A stretch of 43,525 nt of DNA from Alphaproteobacteria bacterium (GTDB lineage Bacteria; Pseudomonadota; Alphaproteobacteria; Micropepsales; Micropepsaceae). Where the stretch lies: contig JAFKFG010000040.1 of NCBI GenBank assembly GCA_017307355.1, positions 1 through 43,525 of the forward strand. The letters are read 5' to 3'. The notes below the pieces were generated by a model. The model made no database searches. It was not told where the DNA came from and saw only the letters and a program-made list of their open reading frames with translations. Shown here piece after piece: positions 16,266-25,354 of this stretch (the stretch's first letter is position 1; each line of letters opens with the position of its first letter). Position numbers and translations under genes: made by a program.

Positions 16266-17240
16266 ATGCGCATCTTCCGCCACTTCGACGATGTGCCGGC
16301 GACCTATCTGGGGGCGGTCGTCGCCATCGGCAATTTCGATGGCGTTCATCGCGGGCACCAGGCCTTGATCGCGGAGGCCCGCAGATTGGCCGAAGAGCGC
16401 AAAAGCGCGCTGGCGGTCCTGGCCTTTGAGCCGCATCCAGCGGAATTTTTCCGGCCCCGCCCGGATTCCATCCGGCTGACGCCGCTGCGCGCCAAGGCCC
16501 GGCTGCTGGCGGAATTGGGCGTGGATGCGATGTTCGCGCTGACCTTCGACGAAAGCATGGCCAAGCGCAGCGCGCCGGATTTCGTCAGCGATGTGCTGAT
16601 CAAAGGGCTGGGGCTTTCCGGCGTGGTGGTGGGGCCGGATTTTGAATTCGGGCAGGGGCGGGGCGGCAACGTCTCCACCTTGGCCTATATGGGCGAGATG
16701 GAAGGCTTTTCGGTCACCTGTTTCGACATGGTGACGGCCGACAAGGCCGGCAACGCCGAGAAAATCTCCTCCACCCGCATCCGCGACAGCCTGAAGGCGG
16801 CGATGCCCGAAGACGCGGCGCGGCTTCTGGGCCGCTGGTGGGCGGTGGAGGCGCGGGTCGAGCATGGCGATGCGCGGGGCCGCCAGATGGGCTTTCCCAC
16901 CGCCAACATGCATCTGGGGCACTGCCTGGCGCCCGCCTTCGGCGTTTACGCGGTCAGGGTCACCATCCTGGAAAATGAAAAGCCGGTCGGCCGCCATGAC
17001 GGGGTGGCCAATTTCGGCATCCGGCCCATGTACCAGATCGATGTGCCCCTGATGGAAGCCCATCTGTTCGATTTCGACGGCGATCTTTATGGCAAGCACC
17101 TGTCGGTGGAGTTGATCGCCTATATCCGCCCGGAAGCGAAATTCGCCAGTCTCGAGGCCCTGATCGCCCAGATCGGCGCCGACGCCCAGCGGGCGCGCGA
17201 AATCCTGGCCGTCACCCCCGGGACCCCCGCGCTGGACTGA
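16266..17240 (+). CDS. ribF: Bifunctional riboflavin kinase/FAD synthetase
   Basis: A 324-residue enzyme making FMN from riboflavin and FAD from FMN with ATP. The N-terminal adenylyltransferase has GNFDGVHRGHQ (residues 22-32) and the SSTRIRDSL segment near 180. The C-terminal kinase has GFPTAN (209-214), the flavokinase PTAN motif, and the usual GVANFGIRPMY segment. Length is standard. It starts 2 bases after the MaoC stop and ends 30 bases before ileS; the ribF-ileS-lspA order is a conserved bacterial arrangement. Confidence 0.97.
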   Translation: MRIFRHFDDVPATYLGAVVAIGNFDGVHRGHQALIAEARRLAEERKSALAVLAFEPHPAEFFRPRPDSIRLTPLRAKARLLAELGVDAMFALTFDESMAKRSAPDFVSDVLIKGLGLSGVVVGPDFEFGQGRGGNVSTLAYMGEMEGFSVTCFDMVTADKAGNAEKISSTRIRDSLKAAMPEDAARLLGRWWAVEARVEHGDARGRQMGFPTANMHLGHCLAPAFGVYAVRVTILENEKPVGRHDGVANFGIRPMYQIDVPLMEAHLFDFDGDLYGKHLSVELIAYIRPEAKFASLEALIAQIGADAQRAREILAVTPGTPALD

Positions 17241-17270
17241 CTTTGGCCGCGCTGTTAGAAGCGCCGGATC

Positions 17271-20186
17271 ATGTCCAATCCGCCCAAAACCGAGGCCCCG
17301 GCGCAGGACTATCGCGCCAGCCTGTTCCTGCCCGCAACCGACTTTCCCATGAAAGCAGGCCTGCCGGAGGCCGAGCCGAAATGGCTGGCCCGCTGGGACG
17401 AGATCGGCCTTTACGCCAAGATGCGGGAGCGGGCCCGGGGACGGCCTCTGTTCGTGCTGCATGACGGCCCGATCTATGCCAATGGCGACATCCATTCGGG
17501 CACCGGGCTGAACCATATCCTGAAGGATTTCGTGGTCCGCAGCCAAGGCATGCTGGGCAAGGACGCGCCGTATGTGCCCGGCTGGGACTGTCACGGCCTG
17601 CCCATCGAATGGAAGGTCGAGGAGCAATATCGCGCCGAGGGCAAATCCAAGGACGAGGTGCCCACCGATCAACTGCGCCGCGACTGCCGCGTCTTCGCCA
17701 GCCATTGGCTGAAAGTGCAGCGCGAGCAGATCAAGCGCCTGGGTCAGATCGGCGATTTCGAGCGGCCCTACACCACCATGAATTTCCGCGCCGAGGCGGT
17801 GATCGCGCGTGAAGCCATGAAGTTCGTGGAGAACGGGCTTCTCTATCGCGGTTTCCGCCCGGTGATGTGGTCGCCGGTGGAGAAGACGGCGCTGGCCGAT
17901 GCCGAGGTCGAATATCACGAGAAATCCTCGCCGCAGATCTATGCGAAATTCCCGATCCTCAAAGGCGGGCTGGACGGCTTTGTGGTGATCTGGACCACCA
18001 CGCCCTGGACCATTCCCGGCAACCGCGCCATCGCCTTCTCGCCGGAAATTTCCTACGGCCTATACCAGATCGCCGACGCCGCCGACGGTTCGCTGGCGCG
18101 GCCGGGCGAGCAGATCCTCTTGGCCGACCTTTTGGCCGAGGATGTCGCCAAGCAGGCCAAGATGATGCTCTCGCGCGTGCGCACGGTGGAGCAGAGCGAG
18201 CTTGGCACCACCGTCTGCGCCCATCCTTTCCGCAGCCTGGGCTATGATTTCGAAGTGCCGCTGCTTCCCGGCGCCCATGTCACCGCCGACACCGGCACCG
18301 GCTTCGTCCACACCGCGCCCGGTCACGGTGAAGACGATTTCGAACTGATCACGTCCGCCTTCCCCGGCTATGCGGCCAACAATCCCGATGCTTTCAGCCT
18401 GGTCGAGCCCGACGGTTCTTACGGGCCGAAAGTACCGTATTTCGCCGGCAAACGGATCCTCACGCCCGAGGGCAAGGATGGCGACGCCAATGGCGCGGTG
18501 ATCAAAGCGCTGATCGAGAAGGGCAAGCTTCTCGCCAAGGGCAACCTGCGCCACTCCTATCCGCACAGCTGGCGGTCCAAGGCGCCGGTGATCTTCCGCG
18601 CCACGCCGCAATGGTTCGTCGCCATCGACAAGAAGATGCCGGGCTTCGGCAACAAGAGTTTGCGCGAGATGGCGATGGCCGCCATCGCCCAGACCAAATG
18701 GTATCCGCCGCGGGGACAGAACCGCATCGGCGCCATGGTCGAAACCCGGCCCGACTGGGTCTTGTCGCGCCAGCGCGCCTGGGGCGTTCCCCTGGCGATC
18801 TTCGTGGAGAAAAAATCCGGCGAGGTGCTGAACGATCCCGCCGTCTTCCAGCGGATCGAAGAGACATTTGCTGCCGAAGGCGCCGATGCCTGGTTCACTT
18901 CGCCGCCGGAACGCTTCCTGGGCGAGGGGCGCAACCCCGCGGATTACGAGCAGGTCAAAGACATTCTGGACGTCTGGTTCGATTCCGGATCGACCTATGT
19001 CTTCACGGTCGAAAATCCCATCGATCCCCATTGGCCCAAAGCCGATCGGGCGGATCTTTATCTGGAAGGTTCGGATCAGCATCGCGGCTGGTTCCAGTCG
19101 TCGCTGTTGGAGTCCGTGGGCACGCGCGGGCGCGCGCCTTACAAGGGCGTTCTCACCCACGGCTTCGTGCTGGACGACCAGGGCCGCAAAATGTCCAAGT
19201 CGCTGGGCAACACCCTGGCGCCGCAAGTGATCGCGGAAAAGAACGGCGCGGAGATCCTGCGCCTGTGGGCGGCGTCCTCGGATTTCACCGAAGACCTGCG
19301 CATCGGCCAGGACATCATCAAGGCCAACATCGAATCCTATCGCCGCTTACGCAACACCATCCGCTTCCTGCTGGCCAATCTGGCGGGCTTCGACGAGAAG
19401 GAGCGCATCGGCGCCTCCGAGATGCCGGAGCTGGAGCGTTTCATGCTGGCCAAGCTGGCGGAGCTCGATGCCCAGGTCCGCGACGGTTATGCCGCGTATG
19501 ATTTCAATCGCGTCACCGCCACCCTGTTCAACTTCCTCACCAACGACGTTTCGGCGTTCTATTTCGATATCCGCAAGGACGTTCTTTATTGCGATGCCGC
19601 CACGGCCAAGCGTCGCCGGGCCACCCGCACGGTGATGGACGAGATTTTCCGCCGCATCGTTACCTGGTTCGCGCCGATCCTTTGCTTCACCATGGAAGAA
19701 GCCTGGCTGTCGCGCTTCCCCGATGCCGAAAGCGTGCATCTGGAAACTTTCTTTGCCGTGCCCTCCGGCTGGGCCAATCCCAAGCTGATCGAAAAGTGGA
19801 AGCGCGTCCGTGAACTACGCCGCGTCGTCACCGGGGCGCTGGAACTGGAACGGGCCGCCAAGAATATCGGCTCCAGCCTGGAAGCAGCACCGACACTCTA
19901 TGTTGCCGACAAGGCCGACGCGGAATTGCTTAAGTCTATTCCCTTCGAGGAAGTCGCGATTACGTCCGGCATCCATATTGTTTCCGGCGAGGCTCCGCCC
20001 GGCGCCTTTGCTCTGCCCGACCTCAAAGGTGTGGCCGTGGTCGCCAATCTTTCGGCCGGCAAAAAATGCGAACGCTGCTGGCGGGTTCTGACCGAAGTGG
20101 GCAGCCATGCCGACCATCCCGATCTCTGCGACCGCTGCGATGCGGCGGTTGCCGAAAGCGGACGCGTGGAAAAGAGCCCGGCATGA
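17271..20186 (+). CDS. ileS: Isoleucyl-tRNA synthetase
   Basis: A 971-residue class I synthetase that charges tRNA-Ile. The HIGH-type motif reads HSGT (residues 75-78, in NGDIHSGTGLNHI); GWDCHGLPIEWKVEEQY follows. The editing domain is present (VIWTTTPWTIPGNRA, HTAPGHGEDDFE). DWVLSRQRAWGVP and DVWFDSGS precede KMSKS (640-644). The C-terminal zinc site has Cys933, Cys936, Cys953 and Cys956. HxGT in place of HIGH is, as I recall, frequent in alphaproteobacterial IleRS; the Ser at the second position is less usual. The stop overlaps the lspA start by four bases (ATGA). Confidence 0.98.
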   Translation: MSNPPKTEAPAQDYRASLFLPATDFPMKAGLPEAEPKWLARWDEIGLYAKMRERARGRPLFVLHDGPIYANGDIHSGTGLNHILKDFVVRSQGMLGKDAPYVPGWDCHGLPIEWKVEEQYRAEGKSKDEVPTDQLRRDCRVFASHWLKVQREQIKRLGQIGDFERPYTTMNFRAEAVIAREAMKFVENGLLYRGFRPVMWSPVEKTALADAEVEYHEKSSPQIYAKFPILKGGLDGFVVIWTTTPWTIPGNRAIAFSPEISYGLYQIADAADGSLARPGEQILLADLLAEDVAKQAKMMLSRVRTVEQSELGTTVCAHPFRSLGYDFEVPLLPGAHVTADTGTGFVHTAPGHGEDDFELITSAFPGYAANNPDAFSLVEPDGSYGPKVPYFAGKRILTPEGKDGDANGAVIKALIEKGKLLAKGNLRHSYPHSWRSKAPVIFRATPQWFVAIDKKMPGFGNKSLREMAMAAIAQTKWYPPRGQNRIGAMVETRPDWVLSRQRAWGVPLAIFVEKKSGEVLNDPAVFQRIEETFAAEGADAWFTSPPERFLGEGRNPADYEQVKDILDVWFDSGSTYVFTVENPIDPHWPKADRADLYLEGSDQHRGWFQSSLLESVGTRGRAPYKGVLTHGFVLDDQGRKMSKSLGNTLAPQVIAEKNGAEILRLWAASSDFTEDLRIGQDIIKANIESYRRLRNTIRFLLANLAGFDEKERIGASEMPELERFMLAKLAELDAQVRDGYAAYDFNRVTATLFNFLTNDVSAFYFDIRKDVLYCDAATAKRRRATRTVMDEIFRRIVTWFAPILCFTMEEAWLSRFPDAESVHLETFFAVPSGWANPKLIEKWKRVRELRRVVTGALELERAAKNIGSSLEAAPTLYVADKADAELLKSIPFEEVAITSGIHIVSGEAPPGAFALPDLKGVAVVANLSAGKKCERCWRVLTEVGSHADHPDLCDRCDAAVAESGRVEKSPA

Positions 20187-20674
20187 GCCAGACCCGTCCG
20201 CGGGAATGGGGTCTGGTCGCGGCCGCCGCCGCACTGTTTGCCGATCAGGTGTCCAAATTCGGCCTGCTGTATGGGGCCGGATTCCTGCATATGGCGCCGG
20301 GTCAATCGATTCCGGTCTTGCCGTTTTTTAATCTGATCATGGTGTGGAACCCGGGCGTGTCCTACGGCCTGTTTCCGGCCTCCAGCGTCTGGGGAACGGC
20401 CCTTCTGGTGCTGGTCGCCCTGGCCGCGGTGGCCGGGCTTGGCTATTGGCTGTGGGGAATGACCAGTCTTTCCCTGGGAATCGGGGTGGGGATGGTGATC
20501 GGCGGCGCGCTGGGGAACCTGATCGACCGGCTGGTTTACGGCCGGGTGGCCGATTTTTTCCACTTTTACGGCTTCGGCTATGACTGGTATGTCTTCAATG
20601 TCGCCGATATCGCCATCTTCTTTGGCGCCATCGCGATCATTTATGAAGTGCTCAAGCCCCAGCCGGAGGCCTGA
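20183..20674 (+). CDS. lspA: Lipoprotein signal peptidase II
   Basis: A 163-residue inner-membrane aspartyl protease that cleaves prolipoprotein signal peptides before the lipidated Cys. Four hydrophobic helices are evident. The catalytic aspartates are Asp115 (in GNLIDRLVYGRVADFF) and Asp142 (in FNVADIAI), matching the family spacing. ATG 20183 overlaps the ileS stop, which implies translational coupling; the open frame upstream of it runs antisense-like in another frame of ileS and is discarded. The next gene encodes a lipoprotein that would be one of its substrates. Confidence 0.97.
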   Translation: MSQTRPREWGLVAAAAALFADQVSKFGLLYGAGFLHMAPGQSIPVLPFFNLIMVWNPGVSYGLFPASSVWGTALLVLVALAAVAGLGYWLWGMTSLSLGIGVGMVIGGALGNLIDRLVYGRVADFFHFYGFGYDWYVFNVADIAIFFGAIAIIYEVLKPQPEA

Positions 20675-20692
20675 GCGATTGGGAGTAGAGTG

Positions 20693-21184
20693 ATGCGGTC
20701 CAGGCCTATTCTTAATGTCGCCATTCTGGGTGCGGCGGTGATCGCGTTGGCGGGCTGCGATTCGCTTCGCGAGGAAGCGGGGCTGTCCAAACAGTCTCCC
20801 GACGAATTCGCCGTCACCACCAAGGCACCGCTGATCATTCCGCCCGATTTCAATTTGCGCCCGCCATCGCCCGGCGCCGCGCCGCTCAACCAGACCGATC
20901 CCACCTCCTCGGCGGAACTGGCGATGTTCAACTCCGCCGACCCGGCGACGGTCGCGGCCGAGATGCCCGGCAATTATTCGGCCAGCGAGAAGATGCTTTT
21001 GGCCAACGCCAAGGCGCAGAACGCCGACCCCACCGTCCGTGCGCAGCTTCAGTCCGACCAGAGAAACATGCAGGGCGCCGATCCCAGCTTCACGGATCGC
21101 ATCCTGGGCAGCCCCGCCAAGGCGGCGCCGAACGCCAAGGGCGCAACGGAAAAGAGCAGCGGCGGCTGGTTTGACTGGTTCTAG
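20693..21184 (+). CDS. DUF3035 / BamF-like outer-membrane lipoprotein
   Basis: A 163-residue lipoprotein. The signal ends in the lipobox LAGC, followed by the diagnostic PDEFAVTTKAPLIIPPDFNL then RPP block that alphaproteobacterial BamF/DUF3035 proteins share with BamC. BamF is an accessory lipoprotein of the alphaproteobacterial BAM complex, which inserts outer-membrane beta-barrels; equating this protein with BamF is inference from that block. The rest is Ala/Pro-rich and probably extended, ending GGWFDWF. ATG 20693 has GGGAG upstream; the GTG at 20690 is in frame too. It lies in the ileS-lspA-M16 run. Confidence 0.88.
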   Translation: MRSRPILNVAILGAAVIALAGCDSLREEAGLSKQSPDEFAVTTKAPLIIPPDFNLRPPSPGAAPLNQTDPTSSAELAMFNSADPATVAAEMPGNYSASEKMLLANAKAQNADPTVRAQLQSDQRNMQGADPSFTDRILGSPAKAAPNAKGATEKSSGGWFDWF

Positions 21185-22526
21185 AAGAGCGGTTTTAGCC
21201 CTGTTGCTGGCAACGGGCTTGGCCGCGCCTGCCGCATCGGCACCCGCGCCATCGTCCGCCACCGCCGCGCAGACATTCCAATTTTCGCTGCCCAACGGCA
21301 TGCAGGTGCTGGTGATCCCCGATCACCGCGCGCCGGTCGTCACCCAGATGCTGTGGTTCAAAGTGGGCGCGGTCGACGATCCGCCCGGAATTTCGGGCCT
21401 GGCGCATTTCTTCGAGCACATGATGTTCCGGGGCACCAAGCAGACGCCCGGCGATCTTTTTTCCCAGACCATCGCCAAGAATGGCGGCGAAGATAATGCC
21501 TTCACCACCCACGACTATACCGCTTTCTACGAGCAGATCGCGGTGGACCGGCTGAAGCTGGCCATGAGCCTGGAAGCCGACCGCATGGTCAATCTCGACC
21601 TTTCGGAAAGCAATGTCGCCACCGAGCGCGACGTGGTGCTGGAAGAGCGCCGCATGCGGGTGGAGAATAATCCGCAGGCTCTGATGGGCGAGCAGATGGA
21701 AGCGGCACTGCACATGTCGCATCCCTATGGCCGGCCTGTTCTGGGATGGGCCGAGGAAGTCCGGCGCATCGACAAGATGTCGGCCCAGGATTTTTACAAA
21801 CATCACTACGCGCCCAACAACGCCACCCTGATCGTCGCGGGCGACGTCACGCCCGAACAGATCCGCGTGATGGCCCAGGCGGAATTCGGCAAGGTGGCGG
21901 CCCGTCCGCTGCAGCCGCGCTCGGAATTTTCCGAGCCGCCCCGGCTCACCGAAACGCGCATGACCCTGACGCGCCCCGATATTCAGGTGCCTCTGTTCCA
22001 GCGCATCTATCGCGTGCCATCCTATGCCCAGGCTTCGCAGGGGCAGGCGGAAAGTTTCGAGACCCTGGCGCAGATCATGGGCGGCGACCAGACCGCCACC
22101 CTGTATCGCGTGCTGGTGGAGGAGAAGAAGCTCGCCACCGATGCGGGGGCTTCCTATGACGGCTATGCCCGCGATGCCGGGGAATTTTCGGTCTATGCCG
22201 TGCCCAAGCCGGGCGTTTCGCTGGAGACGCTGGAAAAGGCCGTCGATCAGGTGATGCAGGGTTTTTCGCAAGGCCCAGCCAAGGCGGCCGATCTGGCACG
22301 CGCCAAGACCCAGTTGATCGCGTCGGTGACCTATCGCCGCGACAGCCAGTTCGCGATGGCTTCGGCTTACGGCCAGGCGCTGATGATCGGGCTGACGGTG
22401 GACGATGTGAATGAGTGGCCCAGCCGCATTCGCGCCGTCGATGCATCCGACTTGCGCAAGGCCGCGCAGCGCCTGATCCGGCGCAATGCGGTCACCGCCT
22501 ATCTGTTGCCGGGAGCCGCCAAATGA
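21171..22526 (+). CDS. M16 metallopeptidase, catalytic subunit
   Basis: A 451-residue exported zinc peptidase of the pitrilysin family. The inverted zinc motif HFFEH is at residues 79-83 (in GLAHFFEHMMFRGT), and ATERDVVLEERRMRVENNP supplies the distal zinc-binding Glu. No ATG precedes the signal peptide (RRAVLALLLATGLAAPAASA); the best start is TTG 21171, which overlaps the BamF-like gene end by 14 bases. The following gene encodes a second M16 protein without the zinc motif, the usual arrangement of two-subunit periplasmic M16 proteases, in which one subunit catalyses and the other shapes the chamber. Confidence 0.92.
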   Translation: MTGSRRAVLALLLATGLAAPAASAPAPSSATAAQTFQFSLPNGMQVLVIPDHRAPVVTQMLWFKVGAVDDPPGISGLAHFFEHMMFRGTKQTPGDLFSQTIAKNGGEDNAFTTHDYTAFYEQIAVDRLKLAMSLEADRMVNLDLSESNVATERDVVLEERRMRVENNPQALMGEQMEAALHMSHPYGRPVLGWAEEVRRIDKMSAQDFYKHHYAPNNATLIVAGDVTPEQIRVMAQAEFGKVAARPLQPRSEFSEPPRLTETRMTLTRPDIQVPLFQRIYRVPSYAQASQGQAESFETLAQIMGGDQTATLYRVLVEEKKLATDAGASYDGYARDAGEFSVYAVPKPGVSLETLEKAVDQVMQGFSQGPAKAADLARAKTQLIASVTYRRDSQFAMASAYGQALMIGLTVDDVNEWPSRIRAVDASDLRKAAQRLIRRNAVTAYLLPGAAK

Positions 22527-24010
22527 AGGCCCGGATTCTCATCGCATTCTTTCTTTCGGCGCTGGGCGCTCTCCTGACGATCGCGCCCGTTGCCGCAGCC
22601 GACATCAAGGCACTCGATCTGGGCAAGGCGGCCGAAGTCTGGTTCAGCGAAGACCACACTGTTCCCATCGTCGCCTTCTCGATCAGCCTGCCAGCGGGTT
22701 CGGGCTATGATCCGGCCAGCAAAGCGGGCCTGGCCACATTCGCCGCCGCCCTGCTGGATGAAGGCGCGGGCAACATGGACTCCCGCGCGTTTCAGGAAGC
22801 GCTGGCCAGCCATGCCATTCAGCTCAGCGCCAGCGTCGAGCGCGACGACATGGTGATCTCGATCGTCACCTTGAGCGAGAATGCGCCGCTGGCGATGCGG
22901 CTGCTGCAGACCGCGCTCACCCGGCCGCACTTCGACGCCGAAGCGGTGGCGCGCGTCAGGGCGCAGATGATCCAAAGCATCCAGGATGGCAAGAGCCGGC
23001 CGCCCACCGTGGCGCGGCGCGCTTTCGCCAAGGCGTTCTTCAACGGCCATCCTTACGGACTGCCCAGCGATGGCGATATCGACACGATCGCGGCCATCAC
23101 CGCCGAAGACCTTAGAGGCTTCGCCAAGACCCATTGGGTCAAGGGCGGCCTTCAGATCGCGGTCGCCGGCGACATCACCGCGGCCGCCGCCCAGAAGCTT
23201 CTCGGCGACACCTTCCGGCCCTTGTCCAGTGCCACGCCGCGACCGCTTCCCAACGTCGGACGGTTGGGCAGTCCCGGCGTCCATGTGCTGCAGATGCCGG
23301 TTCCCCAACCCACCATATTGTTCGGATTGCCGGGCATCATGCGCGCCGATCCCGATTTCATTCCCGGCTATGTGGCCAATTACATTCTGGGCGGCGGCGG
23401 ATTTTCGTCGCGGCTCACCGACGAAGTGCGGGTCAAGCGCGGTTTGACCTACGGCATCAGCACTTCGCTCACCGCCTATCGCAAAGCGAGCGTGATGGCG
23501 GGCTCGGTGGCCACCCGCGCCGATGCCGTCCACCAGACCATTCAGGTGGTGAAAGACACGCTGGCCGGCTTCGCCGCCAACGGCGCCACCCAGGCCGAAC
23601 TGGACGACGCCAAGACGTTCCTCACCGGTTCGTTCCCCTTGGCTTTCGCGTCCAATGCCGGCATCGCCTCCCAGCTGGGAACCTTCCAGCGCCAGGGGCT
23701 GGATATCGGCTATGTCGCCCGGCGCAACGCCTTGATCCAGGCCGTGACCCTGGACGAAGTGAACCGCGTCGCCAAACGCCTGTTCGATCCCGCGCGCCTG
23801 ACCGTGGTGGTGGCCGGCACACCGGCAGAGGGCAAGACCGCGCCCCAGACCGCTAAGCCGCCGGTTCGCCCGGCGCCCCAGGTACCGCCGCAAAGTGCCG
23901 CGCCGGTTCCCGCGCCCGCGACACCAGGTCCGCCCAAGCCGACGGAAACACAGACCAACAAATCCATTGTCAAACCGGCGGCAAAAACGCCCCAGCAACC
24001 GCGGCCCTGA
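22523..24010 (+). CDS. M16 peptidase-like protein, non-catalytic partner
   Basis: A 495-residue protein with a signal peptide (KARILIAFFLSALGALLTIA then PVAAA) and the two M16 half-domains. The position of HxxEH reads GLATFAAALLDEGAG, so no zinc can be bound. GHPYGLPSDGDIDTI and GGGFSSRLTDEVRVKRGLTY are conserved M16 segments. The C-terminal 65 residues are a Pro/Ala/Lys-rich tail not seen in the core family. ATG 22523 overlaps the catalytic gene's stop by four bases, implying equal synthesis of both subunits. Confidence 0.93.
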   Translation: MKARILIAFFLSALGALLTIAPVAAADIKALDLGKAAEVWFSEDHTVPIVAFSISLPAGSGYDPASKAGLATFAAALLDEGAGNMDSRAFQEALASHAIQLSASVERDDMVISIVTLSENAPLAMRLLQTALTRPHFDAEAVARVRAQMIQSIQDGKSRPPTVARRAFAKAFFNGHPYGLPSDGDIDTIAAITAEDLRGFAKTHWVKGGLQIAVAGDITAAAAQKLLGDTFRPLSSATPRPLPNVGRLGSPGVHVLQMPVPQPTILFGLPGIMRADPDFIPGYVANYILGGGGFSSRLTDEVRVKRGLTYGISTSLTAYRKASVMAGSVATRADAVHQTIQVVKDTLAGFAANGATQAELDDAKTFLTGSFPLAFASNAGIASQLGTFQRQGLDIGYVARRNALIQAVTLDEVNRVAKRLFDPARLTVVVAGTPAEGKTAPQTAKPPVRPAPQVPPQSAAPVPAPATPGPPKPTETQTNKSIVKPAAKTPQQPRP

Positions 24011-24075
24011 GCATCTGTCGACGTGAATTGAGGGCAGGGCCGCTTCCATCAAACCCTTCTGCTAGAGTTGGACCC

Positions 24076-25353
24076 ATGCCCGAATCAAAAAATTCGCCGT
24101 TCCGCGTCTCTCTCGATCTGGCTTTGTCCGGCAAGGGCGCCGTGCCCCGTGCCGATTTTGAAAGAATGTTGGCGGCGGCGGGGCCTGCGCTGGATTGGCT
24201 GCGCGGGCAGAAGGGCTCCCTCGAGCTGCTGGGCATTCCTTCGCGCACCGACGATGTGAAGGCGGCGGCGAAGTTGGCCGCCGGCATCAAGGGCATGAAG
24301 ACCGTGGCGGTGCTGGGCATCGGTGGCTCGTCATTGGGCGGCCAGGCGCTCACGGCGCTGCGCCGCGCGGTGTCGCCCCGGGTGGAGTTTCACGACAATC
24401 CCGATCCTTTTTCCTGGACCGCGGCGCTGAAGCGCTTCGACCTGAAGAAGACCCATTTCATCGCCATCTCGAAATCCGGCGGCACTGCGGAAACCCTGAT
24501 GCAGGTGCTGACGGCGGCCGAGGCGCTGGAGAAGGCGGGCGTAAAAACGCTGAAGAAGCATTTCACCATCGTCACCGAACCGCACAAAAGTCCGTTGGCC
24601 GATTTCGCCGACAGCATCGGTGCCGCGCGGCTGGATCATCCCACCGGCGTGGGCGGACGCTATTCGGTGCTGACGGTGGTCGGTGTGCTGCCCGCGATCC
24701 TGATGGGTCTGGATGTGAAAAAGTTGCGCGCGGGTGCCGAGGCCGTTCTCCAAATCACCTTGGCGGCGAAAGATCCCATCGACGCGCCGGCTGCCGTGGG
24801 CGCCGCGCTGCATCAGGCGCTGGCGGCGGAAGGCCGGCTCGCCACCACCATCCTGTGGCCTTATGTCGACAAGCTGCAGGTGTTCGGCGGCTGGTGGCGG
24901 CAGCTTTGGGCGGAAAGCCTGGGCAAGGACGGCATGGGCTCCACGCCAGTGTCCGTGCTGGGTCCGGTGGATCAGCACAGCCAGCTTCAGTTGTTCCGCG
25001 ACGGTCCGGGTAACGCGCTGTTCACGTTGGTCAGTGTCGACACCAAGGGCAAAGGCCCGGCCGCGCCGCGCGCCCGCGCCAAGGCGCTGGGACTGGACTA
25101 TCTCGCCGGCAAAAGATTGGGCGACCTGGTGGACGCTGAAGCCCGCGCCACCGCCCAGACGCTCTCCAAGAATGGCCGGCCGGTGCGCCAGATCCATCTG
25201 ACAAAAGTCGATGAGTTCGAGATGGGCGCCTTGATGATGCATTTCATGCTGGAGACCATCCTGATGGGCAAGCTCATGGGCGTCGATCCGTTCGACCAGC
25301 CCGGTGTCGAAGAGGGCAAGGTCCTGGCGCGCCAGTATTTGAAAGAAGGTTAG
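24076..25353 (+). CDS. pgi: Glucose-6-phosphate isomerase
   Basis: A 425-residue cytoplasmic enzyme interconverting glucose 6-phosphate and fructose 6-phosphate. The first SIS domain has [13 protein letters not shown] (about residues 79-91) and [17 protein letters not shown]; the second has [20 protein letters not shown] then [10 protein letters not shown], close to the PGI signature region. It is shorter than the 550-residue enterobacterial enzyme and matches the compact bacterial form. ATG 24076 is preferred over the longer frame from 24028. It is 65 bases after the M16 pair and 1 base before mutL. Confidence 0.93.
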   Translation: MPESKNSPFRVSLDLALSGKGAVPRADFERMLAAAGPALDWLRGQKGSLELLGIPSRTDDVKAAAKLAAGIKGMKTVAVLGIGGSSLGGQALTALRRAVSPRVEFHDNPDPFSWTAALKRFDLKKTHFIAISKSGGTAETLMQVLTAAEALEKAGVKTLKKHFTIVTEPHKSPLADFADSIGAARLDHPTGVGGRYSVLTVVGVLPAILMGLDVKKLRAGAEAVLQITLAAKDPIDAPAAVGAALHQALAAEGRLATTILWPYVDKLQVFGGWWRQLWAESLGKDGMGSTPVSVLGPVDQHSQLQLFRDGPGNALFTLVSVDTKGKGPAAPRARAKALGLDYLAGKRLGDLVDAEARATAQTLSKNGRPVRQIHLTKVDEFEMGALMMHFMLETILMGKLMGVDPFDQPGVEEGKVLARQYLKEG

Positions 25354-25354
25354 T

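Noticed and set aside
15972..17918. A 648-codon minus-strand open frame
   Set aside because: It is antisense to the MaoC, ribF and ileS genes, all of which carry clear family motifs on the plus strand.
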